Source: Oleiphilus sp. (GTDB lineage: Bacteria > Pseudomonadota > Gammaproteobacteria > Pseudomonadales > Oleiphilaceae). Taken from it: a DNA stretch of 55,313 bases. The DNA is taken from contig PZPK01000010.1 of the NCBI GenBank assembly GCA_006212045.1, positions 1 through 55,313 of the forward strand. The letters are read 5' to 3'. Positions within the stretch are counted from its first letter, which is position 1, and every line of letters starts with the position of its first letter. The notes below the pieces were generated by a model. It ran no database searches and was not told where the DNA came from. It worked only from the letters and a program-made list of their open reading frames with translations. A program made the position numbers and the translations under genes. This document shows, one piece after another, positions 1 through 8,539 of the stretch.

Positions 1-179
<179 letters not shown>

Positions 180-187
180 TTATATAC

Positions 188-263
188 TGGAGCTCATAAC
201 CGGAATTGAACCGGTGACCTCCACCTTACCAAGGTGGCGCTCTACCGACTGAGCTATATGAGC
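188..263 (-). tRNA. tRNA-Thr (anticodon GGT)
   Basis: The reverse strand forms a full cloverleaf: acceptor GCTCATA/TATGAGC, D arm with AGCTCAGTCGGTAGAGC, anticodon stem CCACC/GGTGG with loop TTGGTAA (anticodon GGT), T arm with GGTTCAATTCC, and an encoded 3' CCA. It is the last tRNA before tuf. Confidence 0.95.
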
Positions 264-276
264 AACGAATTAATTC

Positions 277-351
<75 letters not shown>

Positions 352-357
352 CACAAT

Positions 358-441
358 TGGTGGAGGGGGGTGGATTCGAACCACCGAAGCTTACGCGTCA
401 GATTTACAGTCTGATCCCTTTGGCCACTCGGGAACCCCTCC
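358..441 (-). tRNA. tRNA-Tyr (anticodon GTA)
   Basis: An 84-base class II tRNA with a long variable arm. Acceptor GGAGGGG/CCCCTCC, anticodon loop CTGTAAA (anticodon GTA), T arm GGTTCGAATCC and an encoded 3' CCA are all visible on the reverse strand. Second gene of the tRNA-tuf operon. Confidence 0.95.
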
Positions 442-485
442 AAGTGAGAACCGCATTAACGACCCTCTTATTACCTCAAAAGAAA

Positions 486-561
486 TGGAGCTGGTGGACG
501 GAATCGAACCCCCGACCTACGCATTACAAGTGCGTTGCTCTACCGACTGAGCTACACCAGC
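486..561 (-). tRNA. tRNA-Thr (anticodon TGT)
   Basis: First tRNA of the operon. The reverse strand shows acceptor GCTGGTG/CACCAGC, D arm AGCTCAGTCGGTAGAGC, anticodon stem ACGCA/TGCGT with loop CTTGTAA (anticodon TGT), T arm GGTTCGATTCC and an encoded CCA. Confidence 0.95.
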
Positions 562-588
562 TCTGCACCCTCATTTTGAGAGGGCGCT

Positions 589-617
589 ATACTAAGGGAA
601 AGGTTTTCTATATGCAA
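589..617 (-). promoter_or_regulatory. Promoter of the tRNA-tuf operon
   Basis: On the minus strand TTGCAT (617-612), a 17-base spacer and TAGTAT (594-589) form a near-consensus sigma-70 promoter. The next bases, AGCGCCC, are a GC-rich discriminator of the kind found at stringently controlled stable-RNA promoters (known for the class; control here is inferred). It begins only four bases beyond the stop of the SPOR gene. Confidence 0.75.
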
Positions 618-620
618 CTG

Positions 621-1253
621 TCACGTGCAAAAAATTTGCCGTGCTTCCAGCGCCTGTTTTTGGGCCTTTAAATAGGTATTGAAATCGGCCTCAAGAGGGC
701 CTGCGACGGGGACTTTGATAGACACCCAATACTCGGTGGCGGTCTTCGGAAATTCCGCCATTTTTGTCTCGTATCCCTTCCTGCGCATAATGGCCTGCAT
801 ACGCTTGGCAGAGTCTATATTATTGAATACGCCTAGCGAGATAGATCCGGACAAACCTTCCTTCTTTATTATAAAGCTGTCAACCCCCTTCGCCCTGAAC
901 TCTCTCAGCTGCGCGAGCGACTGCTTATAGGCATCAATCGGACCAAAATAAACCCAGTAGGCTGGCGCAAGCTCGATCTTTGAACGCACCAGCTCAGCAA
1001 AATAGTCAATGCCGGATAATTCTGATCTGACACGCTCAGCTTCGGCCTCCAACTCAAGCGGACCCAATAACCAGCACATGTCTCCATGCAGCGGTTCAGC
1101 CCCCATGCGCTCCACTCCACCGAGCAACTGGATCTCGGCGACCCCGTCGTCCTGAGAGAATACAGGCATTACGCGCTCTTTTCTGATATCCAGCCAACCC
1201 AATGTCGCCAGAACAAGATTCAGCGTTAGCAGCAGGTACATCAAAGCCTTCAT
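621..1253 (-). CDS. SPOR-domain membrane-anchored protein
   Basis: A 210-residue protein with one N-terminal membrane segment or signal anchor (about residues 3-20) and a C-terminal SPOR-like region (about 96-175) containing GSISLGVFNNIDSAKRM. SPOR domains bind denuded glycan strands of septal peptidoglycan, so a periplasmic cell-wall role is likely, but the specific function is unknown. The ATG overlaps the coaX stop by four bases (TCAT on the top strand), implying translational coupling. In Pseudomonas a SPOR protein occupies the same place between coaX and the tRNA-tufB operon. The start is fixed by the overlap. Confidence 0.8.
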   Translation of the reverse strand: MKALMYLLLTLNLVLATLGWLDIRKERVMPVFSQDDGVAEIQLLGGVERMGAEPLHGDMCWLLGPLELEAEAERVRSELSGIDYFAELVRSKIELAPAYWVYFGPIDAYKQSLAQLREFRAKGVDSFIIKKEGLSGSISLGVFNNIDSAKRMQAIMRRKGYETKMAEFPKTATEYWVSIKVPVAGPLEADFNTYLKAQKQALEARQIFCT

Positions 1254-2044
1254 GACACAGACGCCCCAGCCTCCTGCAAAACGAAATCCTCACAATCCGA
1301 CTCTGATAAAAGTAAACCATCCAGTACCAGATCGGGAACCACTTCACCCATTGGGCGCCCAAGCAAAGATAGCAGCCACCGGGCATTCCCCCCGGTGACA
1401 AAAATTCTCTCCACCTCTTTATGTTTCGACATGTCGTATAGACTTTTCAACACGCCCTGTAGCATCAGATTCAGTGCATGATCGACACAATCTTCGGTAT
1501 CACGCCCGGGACTCATATCGGTCTTCAAGCCCTCTGCAACAGGGACCGATGCGGTCCCTTGCAACAAACTACTCTTTAATAAGCGAATGCCCGGAAATAT
1601 GTAACCACCCTGATGGTCGCCACGCGCATCTACAAAATCGGCAGTGATCGCACTTCCCGCATCGATGACCAACACCGCACCCTGCACCTTATGCCAGGCA
1701 GCGACCATCGCCAGACATCTATCCACACCCAGCTTGTGGCTTAGCCTGTAAGCAAACCTCAAGCCCGCCAACTCTGGTTTTGATACCGCCTGCCTGCAAC
1801 AGGCTCCTTGTGCATAGCACAGAATATATGACAGCAGCACCCGTGTATTGGCAGGTTCCGACACACTGGCAAACAACACCTTTTCTACCTGCCTCTCCGC
1901 CAAAAATTCAAAGCTGGTAGACCCCAGCTCGTCCCAGCCAATGACCCCGCGAGCCTCCGCTGACTCATTCTGCCCGACACCAGCCAGCCGCCACTTAATT
2001 CGACTATTGCCCGCATCCACCTCAAGCCTAACCTGCCCTGACAC
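1250..2044 (-). CDS. coaX: Type III pantothenate kinase CoaX
   Basis: Phosphorylates pantothenate, the first step of coenzyme A synthesis, in the cytoplasm. The 264 residues carry the type III (acetate-kinase-fold) signatures: DAGNSRIKWR near residue 10, GVDRCLAM near 106, DAGSAIT near 128 and GGYIFPG near 146. Type III enzymes are typically insensitive to CoA feedback and poorly inhibited by pantothenamides. It overlaps the end of birA by 17 bases and the SPOR gene by four, so the three form one transcription unit. It replaces the unrelated CoaA that sits here in E. coli. Confidence 0.93.
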   Translation of the reverse strand: MSGQVRLEVDAGNSRIKWRLAGVGQNESAEARGVIGWDELGSTSFEFLAERQVEKVLFASVSEPANTRVLLSYILCYAQGACCRQAVSKPELAGLRFAYRLSHKLGVDRCLAMVAAWHKVQGAVLVIDAGSAITADFVDARGDHQGGYIFPGIRLLKSSLLQGTASVPVAEGLKTDMSPGRDTEDCVDHALNLMLQGVLKSLYDMSKHKEVERIFVTGGNARWLLSLLGRPMGEVVPDLVLDGLLLSESDCEDFVLQEAGASVS

Positions 2045-2981
2045 TCACCTCTCCTGCATTCACAGTTTTAGTACCTGCGACGGTTTCAATGAGCAAGTTA
2101 CCGGCAGCATCCACACCTCCTGCCTGCCCGGATAGACTGCCATCAAGCAACTGAACCGACTTCCCACTGAAAAAATCGAGCGCCATCCAGCGCTCCCGAA
2201 ATGGCCCAAAGCCCGCTAGCTGAAACTCGTCAAACTTAAAGACAAGACTGGCAATCAATGCCGCGGCACATTTGTTTCGCCCCCAATCCGAATACTCGGC
2301 CAGAGAGGTCCATGGCTGATCAATAAGTTCCGACTGATCAGTTTCCATGGAATGATTCAGGCCGACACCAACCACCACGGTCCAGCCGGTGGTAGCCTCA
2401 CCCTGAAGCTCAACAAGTATGCCCGCTAACTTCCGTCCTTCAGCCAACACATCATTTGGCCATTTTAAAGCGAGTGCAGGAATAGAAAGGGACTGCAAGG
2501 CATCAGCAACAGCAAGTCCCGCCACAAGACTTAAGCCCGCCAGCGCTTCTGGACCACCCTGTAGATCAAAGCGAACACTTATATACAAGTTTTGACCAAA
2601 AGGACTGACCCACTGCCGTCCCCTTCTACCGCGCCCCGCCGTCTGTTTTTCTGCCAACAGCACGGTGTAGCGCTCGCCACTTCGCTCAATGGTACTGATG
2701 GCCGTATTGGTAGAATCAACTTCCGGCGCCAGATGTAGAGACAGTCCCTCTTTTGTTTCGGGATCGATGCCCGCCATTATGCGATCCTGGTCAAGCAGTT
2801 CAATAGGACGACTAAGTCGGTAGCCGCGCCCTTTAACCGATTCAACCTCCAGACCAAACCCCGAAAGTAATGAAAGGGATTTCCAGACAGCAGTTCGGCT
2901 AACACCGAGCGCCCGGCCCAATTCCGAACCCGAATGAAAGTTTCCATCCGACAGCAAAGACACAAGGGTAATGGGATTCAA
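2028..2981 (-). CDS. birA: Bifunctional biotin-protein ligase / biotin repressor BirA
   Basis: Attaches biotin to the AccB subunit (encoded at 13015) and, in relatives, represses biotin synthesis genes. From the chosen TTG at 2981 the protein is 317 residues, close to E. coli BirA (321). It has an N-terminal winged helix (1-60, SRTAVWKSL), the ligase loop KQTAGRGRRGRQW near 112 and KWPND near 173. The TTG is preceded by AAGGAAAG with good spacing and gives MNPITLVSLL. An in-frame ATG at 3083 would add 34 residues absent from the family. A TATACT -10 (3015-3010) lies upstream but its -35 is weak. First gene of birA-coaX-SPOR. Confidence 0.92.
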   Translation of the reverse strand: MNPITLVSLLSDGNFHSGSELGRALGVSRTAVWKSLSLLSGFGLEVESVKGRGYRLSRPIELLDQDRIMAGIDPETKEGLSLHLAPEVDSTNTAISTIERSGERYTVLLAEKQTAGRGRRGRQWVSPFGQNLYISVRFDLQGGPEALAGLSLVAGLAVADALQSLSIPALALKWPNDVLAEGRKLAGILVELQGEATTGWTVVVGVGLNHSMETDQSELIDQPWTSLAEYSDWGRNKCAAALIASLVFKFDEFQLAGFGPFRERWMALDFFSGKSVQLLDGSLSGQAGGVDAAGNLLIETVAGTKTVNAGEVSVRAG

Positions 2982-3159
2982 ATTACTTTCCTTCTCAATA
3001 AAGAAGGGAAGTATAGCTGTGAAACGGGAAGTTAAATAGACAGGAAAAGACGGTTGTTTTAGAACATGCAACGGACAGGACAAACCAAGGCGCTGGCCAA
3101 GAAACAGGCTCTACAGTTAAAGCACGACACTAAGCACAAGCCTGAAGCACTCCGGACTT

Positions 3160-5709
3160 TCAGTCCATAGCCGTTGTTGTGATGTCAGTCGTGATGTCAA
3201 AATTCTGGAGTTTAAGACCATAGAGGAGTGTCGACTCACCACCTACAGGATGGGCCAGATTTACCTGCTCGAAATCAAGCTCCTTGAAATGCGTACGCGT
3301 TCTCGTTGCGATACCGATCGGCAAATCGTCCCAGTCCTGCGCTGTCAAACTCGATGGCGCAACGTAACGATAGCTGCCATCAGAGTTCATCACTTTTACA
3401 TCACCTCGATTGCCAACAACGCCATTACTGTCAGGACCATCTGCCTTCTTAACAACATAGGCTGATGCAACATCGACATTCTGCTCAGTCTGAAAGCCAT
3501 AGGTATCATTCAAACCATCACCATCGTTGGTAGTGAAATTGTCAAACACCAATTGCATCCCGGTACCATTCTGAGGTGAAGCAGTACCTTCTCCGGTTCG
3601 GCCTGTTTCCCAGGTAAACCTGTTCCGCTTTCCTTCGGCCTCAATACTATCTTTGAAAAAGCGCTGCGAAGTGACCGTTATCCCCTGATCACCACGATCT
3701 TCCCAACGACCACCATCTGCAGTACAAGCAGCCGAATCGACACCGGACCCACCAATACATACCTGACCCGCACCGCCCGCTGATATTGTCGAGACCGAAC
3801 CCTGTTCGTAAGTTTCCAACATCAACCGGCCAAAGCTCGCACCGGTTACCTGATCCCCGATACGAAAATCTGTCACATCCATCTTGCTCCAGCTTTCACT
3901 CTCGTAAATGCGCAAGCCTTCGTCGGTGACATCCAACATCATGTCCCTGAGATGCACATCATAATTGAGTCCGCTCAACCATAGGCCGCGCGTGTTGTCG
4001 TCTTCATCAATATAGAGTGCAGACTGCCCCTGGGACAAAGCAAGATCGGAATTTATGGTCACACCCTCGACACCATCATTGCCGCCCGGGCCCAAGGTGA
4101 TATGACCGTTCAAATTACCTTCCATCATAGGCTTGCCGGACAACCCGAACAGACCGCCGCTCATGCCCGAAAAGTCATGGGCGGCCTGTAACTCACTGGC
4201 TTTCAGATCATTCTGGTCCCCCGTATCCTCTGCCAGACGTAAACCTTCCACCTTGTACCCGAAGGCAAAATCCTCAAAACCCAAACGCAGTCCATCATAA
4301 AATTCGGTCGCCCCCAATACACCCTGCGCGGTGACATCCAGAGTCAGGTCACCATCAGCATACGCCTCAAAACCACTCCACATCAGCGAATTGCCATTTT
4401 CCGTGTAGATAAAGTTAGATTCATTTGAGGCCCCCACAATGCTTAATTGCGTATCAAGCCTTAAACCCTGATAACCCGCATCCACATTACCGCCCGACTG
4501 CAGGTAAATACGATTGGTATAGTTATTACCACCGTAAACTCCGTCCGCAAATACGAGATTCACACCAAATGAACCCAGCGAAGAAATTGACGAGCCGCCC
4601 GGGATCAAGGATGCATCAATATCGCTTTTGGTGACGCCCAGCACGATATCCTGCGCATAAAGACCAAGCGCTATTCGCTCGAAAGCCAGCGCGAGCCCCA
4701 AACCAAAATCGTCCTCGGGAATAACGCCTTCATCCGGATCAGGAAGCACGTCCAGAGTCATGTTAGTAATATCGATCTGCCCGGTAATTCCCAGCGCTCC
4801 AGCCCAATAGCCCGCAGCAGCCCAGTCCGTATCATCACCCCAGGCCAAATCAAGAGAATTGATGGTTGTTTGAGAGTTAATCGTAAGACCTTCGGTCCCG
4901 AGACGACCGCCAGCACGTGCTCGCCAGGAGCTATTCATATCCAGATTAGCCCAAAGACTGCCATAACTTGGCAGGGCCAAAGCGGAATCGACATCATTGG
5001 TGACGCCATGATTATTGGGGTTATTGCTGTAACGAATGGCATCCACGCTCAATTCAGCCAGAAAATTGGGCAGATCCAGCGCCAGCTCACCCGCTGTAGT
5101 CGCTCCCAGAATCGTTCCGGGGGAATCAACATCCAGGGTCATGCCGTCCAGAAAAAACTCATTGCCATTGGTTCGATAGCCAAGGCGTGCGTCCGTGATA
5201 AGAAAGTCGAGATCATAAACCCCGCCTACGATACTGTCAGGCCCCATTGCACTATTGCCGGTGTTTCGTATCTGCATGTTTCCATCCAGATTAAAGTCGA
5301 AAAACAGCCCCCCGATGCTCGGCGCATCCGCCACAGGTGTCACTCCCGGCGTATCGACAAAACGGATTTCCTCTATTTCCACACGCGCAGTGTTGTTGGA
5401 TTTCATATCAATGACGAGCGTACCATCGGCCAGAACATCGAGCAATATCCTGAACTCGGCGTAATCCCCTGAGCCCGTGTCCGCATTCAAGCGCAAGCCC
5501 TGCAAGGCAATCCCGTTTCCATCCTCAAAGTAAGCGGCCTCTTCGATTCCGAATTTGGCTTCCAGATCCAGGGTGATACCAGACTGCCCGCTAACGCCAG
5601 ACAATACCTCATCCCCCAGAGCCTTCATCTCCGAGAATGCCGGCTGAGCCATACAAAAACCCAGGACCGCTATTGGCATTAAACGCATCACTGTCATCAA
5701 CTTACCCAT
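3160..5709 (-). CDS. Large exported protein of the LS-x-V-x-G family (DUF6160/FilA-like)
   Basis: An 849-residue protein with a clear signal peptide (MGKLMTVMRLMPIAVLGFCMAQPAFS). It is followed by MKALGDEVLSGVSGQSG, the same motif that opens the two upstream genes. The rest is rich in Gly, Asp, Asn, Leu and Thr, with recurring units such as EGLTINS, QGLRLDT, EGVTINS and DGLRLGF, suggesting a repetitive beta-rich surface or secreted protein. Two cysteines flank a short insert near VCIGGSGVDSAAC. From memory this resembles DUF6160/FilA-type proteins of aquatic gammaproteobacteria; function unknown. AAGGA precedes the ATG, 12 bases after the previous stop. Last gene of a three-gene operon. Confidence 0.7.
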   Translation of the reverse strand: MGKLMTVMRLMPIAVLGFCMAQPAFSEMKALGDEVLSGVSGQSGITLDLEAKFGIEEAAYFEDGNGIALQGLRLNADTGSGDYAEFRILLDVLADGTLVIDMKSNNTARVEIEEIRFVDTPGVTPVADAPSIGGLFFDFNLDGNMQIRNTGNSAMGPDSIVGGVYDLDFLITDARLGYRTNGNEFFLDGMTLDVDSPGTILGATTAGELALDLPNFLAELSVDAIRYSNNPNNHGVTNDVDSALALPSYGSLWANLDMNSSWRARAGGRLGTEGLTINSQTTINSLDLAWGDDTDWAAAGYWAGALGITGQIDITNMTLDVLPDPDEGVIPEDDFGLGLALAFERIALGLYAQDIVLGVTKSDIDASLIPGGSSISSLGSFGVNLVFADGVYGGNNYTNRIYLQSGGNVDAGYQGLRLDTQLSIVGASNESNFIYTENGNSLMWSGFEAYADGDLTLDVTAQGVLGATEFYDGLRLGFEDFAFGYKVEGLRLAEDTGDQNDLKASELQAAHDFSGMSGGLFGLSGKPMMEGNLNGHITLGPGGNDGVEGVTINSDLALSQGQSALYIDEDDNTRGLWLSGLNYDVHLRDMMLDVTDEGLRIYESESWSKMDVTDFRIGDQVTGASFGRLMLETYEQGSVSTISAGGAGQVCIGGSGVDSAACTADGGRWEDRGDQGITVTSQRFFKDSIEAEGKRNRFTWETGRTGEGTASPQNGTGMQLVFDNFTTNDGDGLNDTYGFQTEQNVDVASAYVVKKADGPDSNGVVGNRGDVKVMNSDGSYRYVAPSSLTAQDWDDLPIGIATRTRTHFKELDFEQVNLAHPVGGESTLLYGLKLQNFDITTDITTTAMD

Positions 5710-5720
5710 TATCCTTCTGA

Positions 5721-6260
5721 TTAAGGCGTTGGAAATACAAGCAGATTTCCTTCCAGAGTGACTTCACCACTCATTTCAACCGTCATCATATCGACCTGCT
5801 CAAATCCGGCATCACTCGGTCGCCCAGTGCTACTCGTCGCGATGGTATACTGGAAATCATCAAAACGAAGCGACTCGGGCATACCAATTTCAATCACATC
5901 ACGATTAAACAAGGCACCATCACCTCCGAAACCACTGGTAATATTTCGGACCTGCAAGGTCAAACCTTCAAAGGCAATTGACCCCTTGATATTGTCCAGC
6001 ACAAACCAGCCACCATCCTGCTCTGTTTGCAGGGATATTCTGGCTCCACATACTTTTGCCGGATCACTGCAATCCCCGAAATATGTATCGCTCAGCGGGC
6101 CACCTTGCTCATTGATGGACACCTCACCGGTCAAATAGACGCCACTTTGCCCAGTCACTTCGGACAAATCCTGATCGTCGATGGACGCCATTTCGGCATT
6201 CGCCAGCGCCACCTGAAAAACCAGAACAACGAACAGATATATGGCTTTCATTACATTCAT
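5721..6260 (-). CDS. Small exported protein of the LS-x-V-x-G family
   Basis: A 179-residue protein with signal peptide MNVMKAIYLFVVLVFQVALANA followed by EMASIDDQDLSEVTGQSG, matching the neighbours on both sides. A cysteine pair (DCSDPAKVCG) lies near residue 55-65. The body is predicted beta-rich (GLTLQVRNI, FQYTIATSS). The ATG at 6260 is one base beyond the upstream stop and has GGAG nine bases upstream; a farther in-frame ATG at 6344 would bury the signal peptide and is rejected. Function unknown; co-expression with its two larger paralogue-like neighbours suggests parts of one exported assembly (inference). Confidence 0.65.
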   Translation of the reverse strand: MNVMKAIYLFVVLVFQVALANAEMASIDDQDLSEVTGQSGVYLTGEVSINEQGGPLSDTYFGDCSDPAKVCGARISLQTEQDGGWFVLDNIKGSIAFEGLTLQVRNITSGFGGDGALFNRDVIEIGMPESLRFDDFQYTIATSSTGRPSDAGFEQVDMMTVEMSGEVTLEGNLLVFPTP

Positions 6261-6261
6261 C

Positions 6262-7326
6262 TCAAGGCTCCAAATCCCTGAACTCGACATCCAGATACTG
6301 GACCAGCAAGCCTTCAATCCTGGCAGACCCCAAACTGGTTCCACTCACCTCAATATTGTCCATCGTGATATTGCTACGGTATTCCGGGTTGCTGTAATAA
6401 TCATTGAAGAATGCATAGGCAACATCGCCCTCGGCTGTACCATCTGACTGGCCAGTCACAACATCAATATTATTGATGTACTCGTGTGTTATTTTGGCGA
6501 TTTCGATGGTCAGACCGCCGGAAATGGCATCCGCTCCCAGATAAAGAGGCTGAAACGTATGCCCCATCGCCAGCTCCATCGCGAAGCCCTGCATCTTGAC
6601 TGCGGAACCACAGGATTGATTTGCCTGACTACAGGTAGAAATTTCAAGTTCCGGCGTATAGAAATTCAATCGGAATTCGGCAGCCATTTTCTGTTCTGTG
6701 CCGTCGCCCCACAGCCGCAAATAGGAACCGTCGAAGACCGCACTTTTTGCATGAATACTGAGATTTCGTGGTGTTTCGGAACCAACATTGACTTCCAGTT
6801 CCAAGCCCAGATCCGGCCTTTCTCCGTTCGCCCAGCCACCACTTGCAGGCCGGCTGGAACACTCACCGGAGCCCTGCACTGCCGCCGTATCCAAACAGTC
6901 ATAGCCAAGACTTGCATCCACCTTGCCCGGCCCTGATATCTGTAAGACCGCCTCATCATTTAACCCAAGACCATTCCCATCCAAAAGGCCAATTTCATAA
7001 GGGTTGTCCAAGCGCCCCAGATTTACCGGATCCAGCGTGCTGCCGTAGTTGCTGCCCGAACGGGCGATGTAAAGCTGATCGACATTGACCACCACGGCCT
7101 CTCCAGAGGTGCTGGTCAGGCCGGTGATACGAAACACCTTGTCATCCGAAGGATCATGACCATGACTGAAGATGAAATCTTCGAACACCAGGCCAACCCC
7201 CTTACCGTCTACCTCTGACAGATCCTGGTCAGATAACGATTTCAACTCGGCATTCACCGCTCCGGACAGGAGTGCCAGAACACTGTACAGACTGGTTAAG
7301 AGTACCGCTTTCCAAATTCGGGGCAT
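6262..7326 (-). CDS. Exported protein of the LS-x-V-x-G family
   Basis: A 354-residue protein with signal peptide MPRIWKAVLLTSLYSVLALLSGAVNA, then ELKSLSDQDLSEVDGKG, the family motif. Four cysteines occur in two pairs (YDCLDTAAVQGSGEC and STCSQANQSCG), suggesting disulfides outside the cytoplasm. ATG 7326 is preferred; a GTG one codon upstream is equally possible and the ribosome binding site (AGGTGA) is somewhat distant. First gene of the operon, with a TATACT -10 and an inverted repeat upstream. Reaction or partner unknown; a surface or pilus-associated role is a guess from the FilA resemblance. Confidence 0.65.
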   Translation of the reverse strand: MPRIWKAVLLTSLYSVLALLSGAVNAELKSLSDQDLSEVDGKGVGLVFEDFIFSHGHDPSDDKVFRITGLTSTSGEAVVVNVDQLYIARSGSNYGSTLDPVNLGRLDNPYEIGLLDGNGLGLNDEAVLQISGPGKVDASLGYDCLDTAAVQGSGECSSRPASGGWANGERPDLGLELEVNVGSETPRNLSIHAKSAVFDGSYLRLWGDGTEQKMAAEFRLNFYTPELEISTCSQANQSCGSAVKMQGFAMELAMGHTFQPLYLGADAISGGLTIEIAKITHEYINNIDVVTGQSDGTAEGDVAYAFFNDYYSNPEYRSNITMDNIEVSGTSLGSARIEGLLVQYLDVEFRDLEP

Positions 7327-7364
7327 CACGCTTGCTTGGTCACCTGAGAAAAATCAATGATAAG

Positions 7365-7424
7365 AGTATAAACAGCGAGGAATTAAAACATGTGAACGAA
7401 GGCAAAACTTTACAGTCGTTCACA
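7365..7424 (-). promoter_or_regulatory. Putative promoter and operator of the exported-protein operon
   Basis: On the minus strand TATACT (7370-7365) is a good -10 element without a clear -35. A perfect 9-bp inverted repeat, TGTGAACGA and TCGTTCACA (7391-7399 and 7416-7424), is separated by 16 bases. The promoter-proximal arm covers the expected -35, the usual place for an activator or repressor dimer. The regulator is unknown. Confidence 0.45.
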
Positions 7425-7431
7425 AATCAAT

Positions 7432-7454
7432 CAAAAAGCGGTCACGAGGCCGCT
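7432..7454 (-). terminator. Putative rho-independent terminator after the DUF2333 gene
   Basis: The minus strand reads AGCGG, an 8-base loop, CCGCT and then five T residues, 20 bases after the DUF2333 stop codon. The stem is short (5 bp), so termination may be partial. It separates the lapD unit from the exported-protein operon. Confidence 0.5.
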
Positions 7455-7474
7455 ACAGCTGCATTTCGCAGCAC

Positions 7475-8512
7475 TCAGCCTTGCTCCAGAAGATTTCTCA
7501 GGTCGATAGTTGCTGCACTGGCACGTGAAATATAGGAAGACATGGTCAATGAGTGATTGGCGAGCATACCGAATCCACTGCCATTCAGGATCAGAGGGCT
7601 CCAGATAGAGGCTTGCGTCGCCTCCAGCTCAAGCCGTATCTGACGGAGACTGATCAGGGCATTTTTATCCCTCAACACGCGATCAAAATCGATCTCGATT
7701 GCTTTCAGTATGTGCACCAGCGCCCATGCAGTGCCTCTGGCTTCGTAAAAGACATTGTCAATTTCAAGCCAGGGTGTCTTTCGTTCTTTGAACCCTTCTC
7801 CCGATGTTGACTGCTGCGCGCTTGAATCACCGGCCAGTCCCAAATCAATCTGGGGACGCCCTACACTTTCACTAAGACGCCGAGACAAGCCACCCAGCCT
7901 GTTCTCCACCTCTGCCAACCAGCTTCTCAAATTGTCAGCACGTGCGTAAAACTGTGCATCAGGCTGACTTCTGTCAGAAAGTCGCGCCAGATAACTGTAC
8001 ATCGCCTCGATACCGCGCCGGTATTCTGACTCTGTGGCGGGTATCGCCCAGCTATCATTGTCAAAATGAAATTGCGGCTCGGCTTTAATAAGATCCTTGT
8101 CTTCGTTTGACTGGCTTTGCGATCTGCTCAGATCTTTCCTGAATACCCGGGCCAAATCCCTGACCTGAACCAGCGCACCAAACTCCCAGCTGGTGATATT
8201 ATCGAGCCAAAGGCCAGGCGGAAAGATATCATTGGTAACGTAACCTCCCGGCTTATGCATCAGCGTTTCGGCAACACGAATCAATGTACTGGTTGTCGCC
8301 GAACCAACGGTGGGAGCCAAATCATTCTGCTGTGCGAGTTCCTGAACCACCGCAGGCACATCGAACAGATCCGGCTCCTGACTCCACCAGACCCCCAAGA
8401 CAATCGCTAATAAAAGATAGACCGCAATGCCTGTCCCTATAATTTTTGGCAAGACCCCTCCTCCCAGATAATCCTGAAAATTTTCGCGAAGATGACGGAT
8501 AAACGTTTGCAC
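7475..8512 (-). CDS. DUF2333 family membrane protein
   Basis: A 345-residue protein with one membrane segment near residues 25-43 (IIGTGIAVYLLLAIVLGVWW) and a large, mostly helical, probably periplasmic domain (SEYRRGIEAMYSYLARLSDRS, AEVENRLGGLSRRL). It resembles DUF2333 proteins common in gammaproteobacteria, with no established function. The GTG start at 8512 has AGGAG at 7-base spacing and lies 27 bases after lapD, implying co-transcription. The context suggests a role in envelope or adhesion processes under c-di-GMP control (inference). A terminator-like hairpin follows. Confidence 0.7.
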   Translation of the reverse strand: MQTFIRHLRENFQDYLGGGVLPKIIGTGIAVYLLLAIVLGVWWSQEPDLFDVPAVVQELAQQNDLAPTVGSATTSTLIRVAETLMHKPGGYVTNDIFPPGLWLDNITSWEFGALVQVRDLARVFRKDLSRSQSQSNEDKDLIKAEPQFHFDNDSWAIPATESEYRRGIEAMYSYLARLSDRSQPDAQFYARADNLRSWLAEVENRLGGLSRRLSESVGRPQIDLGLAGDSSAQQSTSGEGFKERKTPWLEIDNVFYEARGTAWALVHILKAIEIDFDRVLRDKNALISLRQIRLELEATQASIWSPLILNGSGFGMLANHSLTMSSYISRASAATIDLRNLLEQG

Positions 8513-8539
8513 TTTCCGCTCCTGATATCACTACCGGAA

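Noticed and set aside
2982..3083. N-terminal extension of birA from ATG 3083
   Set aside because: Adds 34 residues not found in BirA, while TTG 2981 has a good ribosome binding site and the family N-terminus.
4870..5472. Open frame of 200 codons on the plus strand
   Set aside because: Antisense to the 849-residue exported protein gene, which has a signal peptide, ribosome binding site and operon context.
7391..7424. CRP binding site, because of TGTGA and TCACA
   Set aside because: The CRP half-sites need a 6-base spacer; here TGTGA and TCACA are 24 bases apart.
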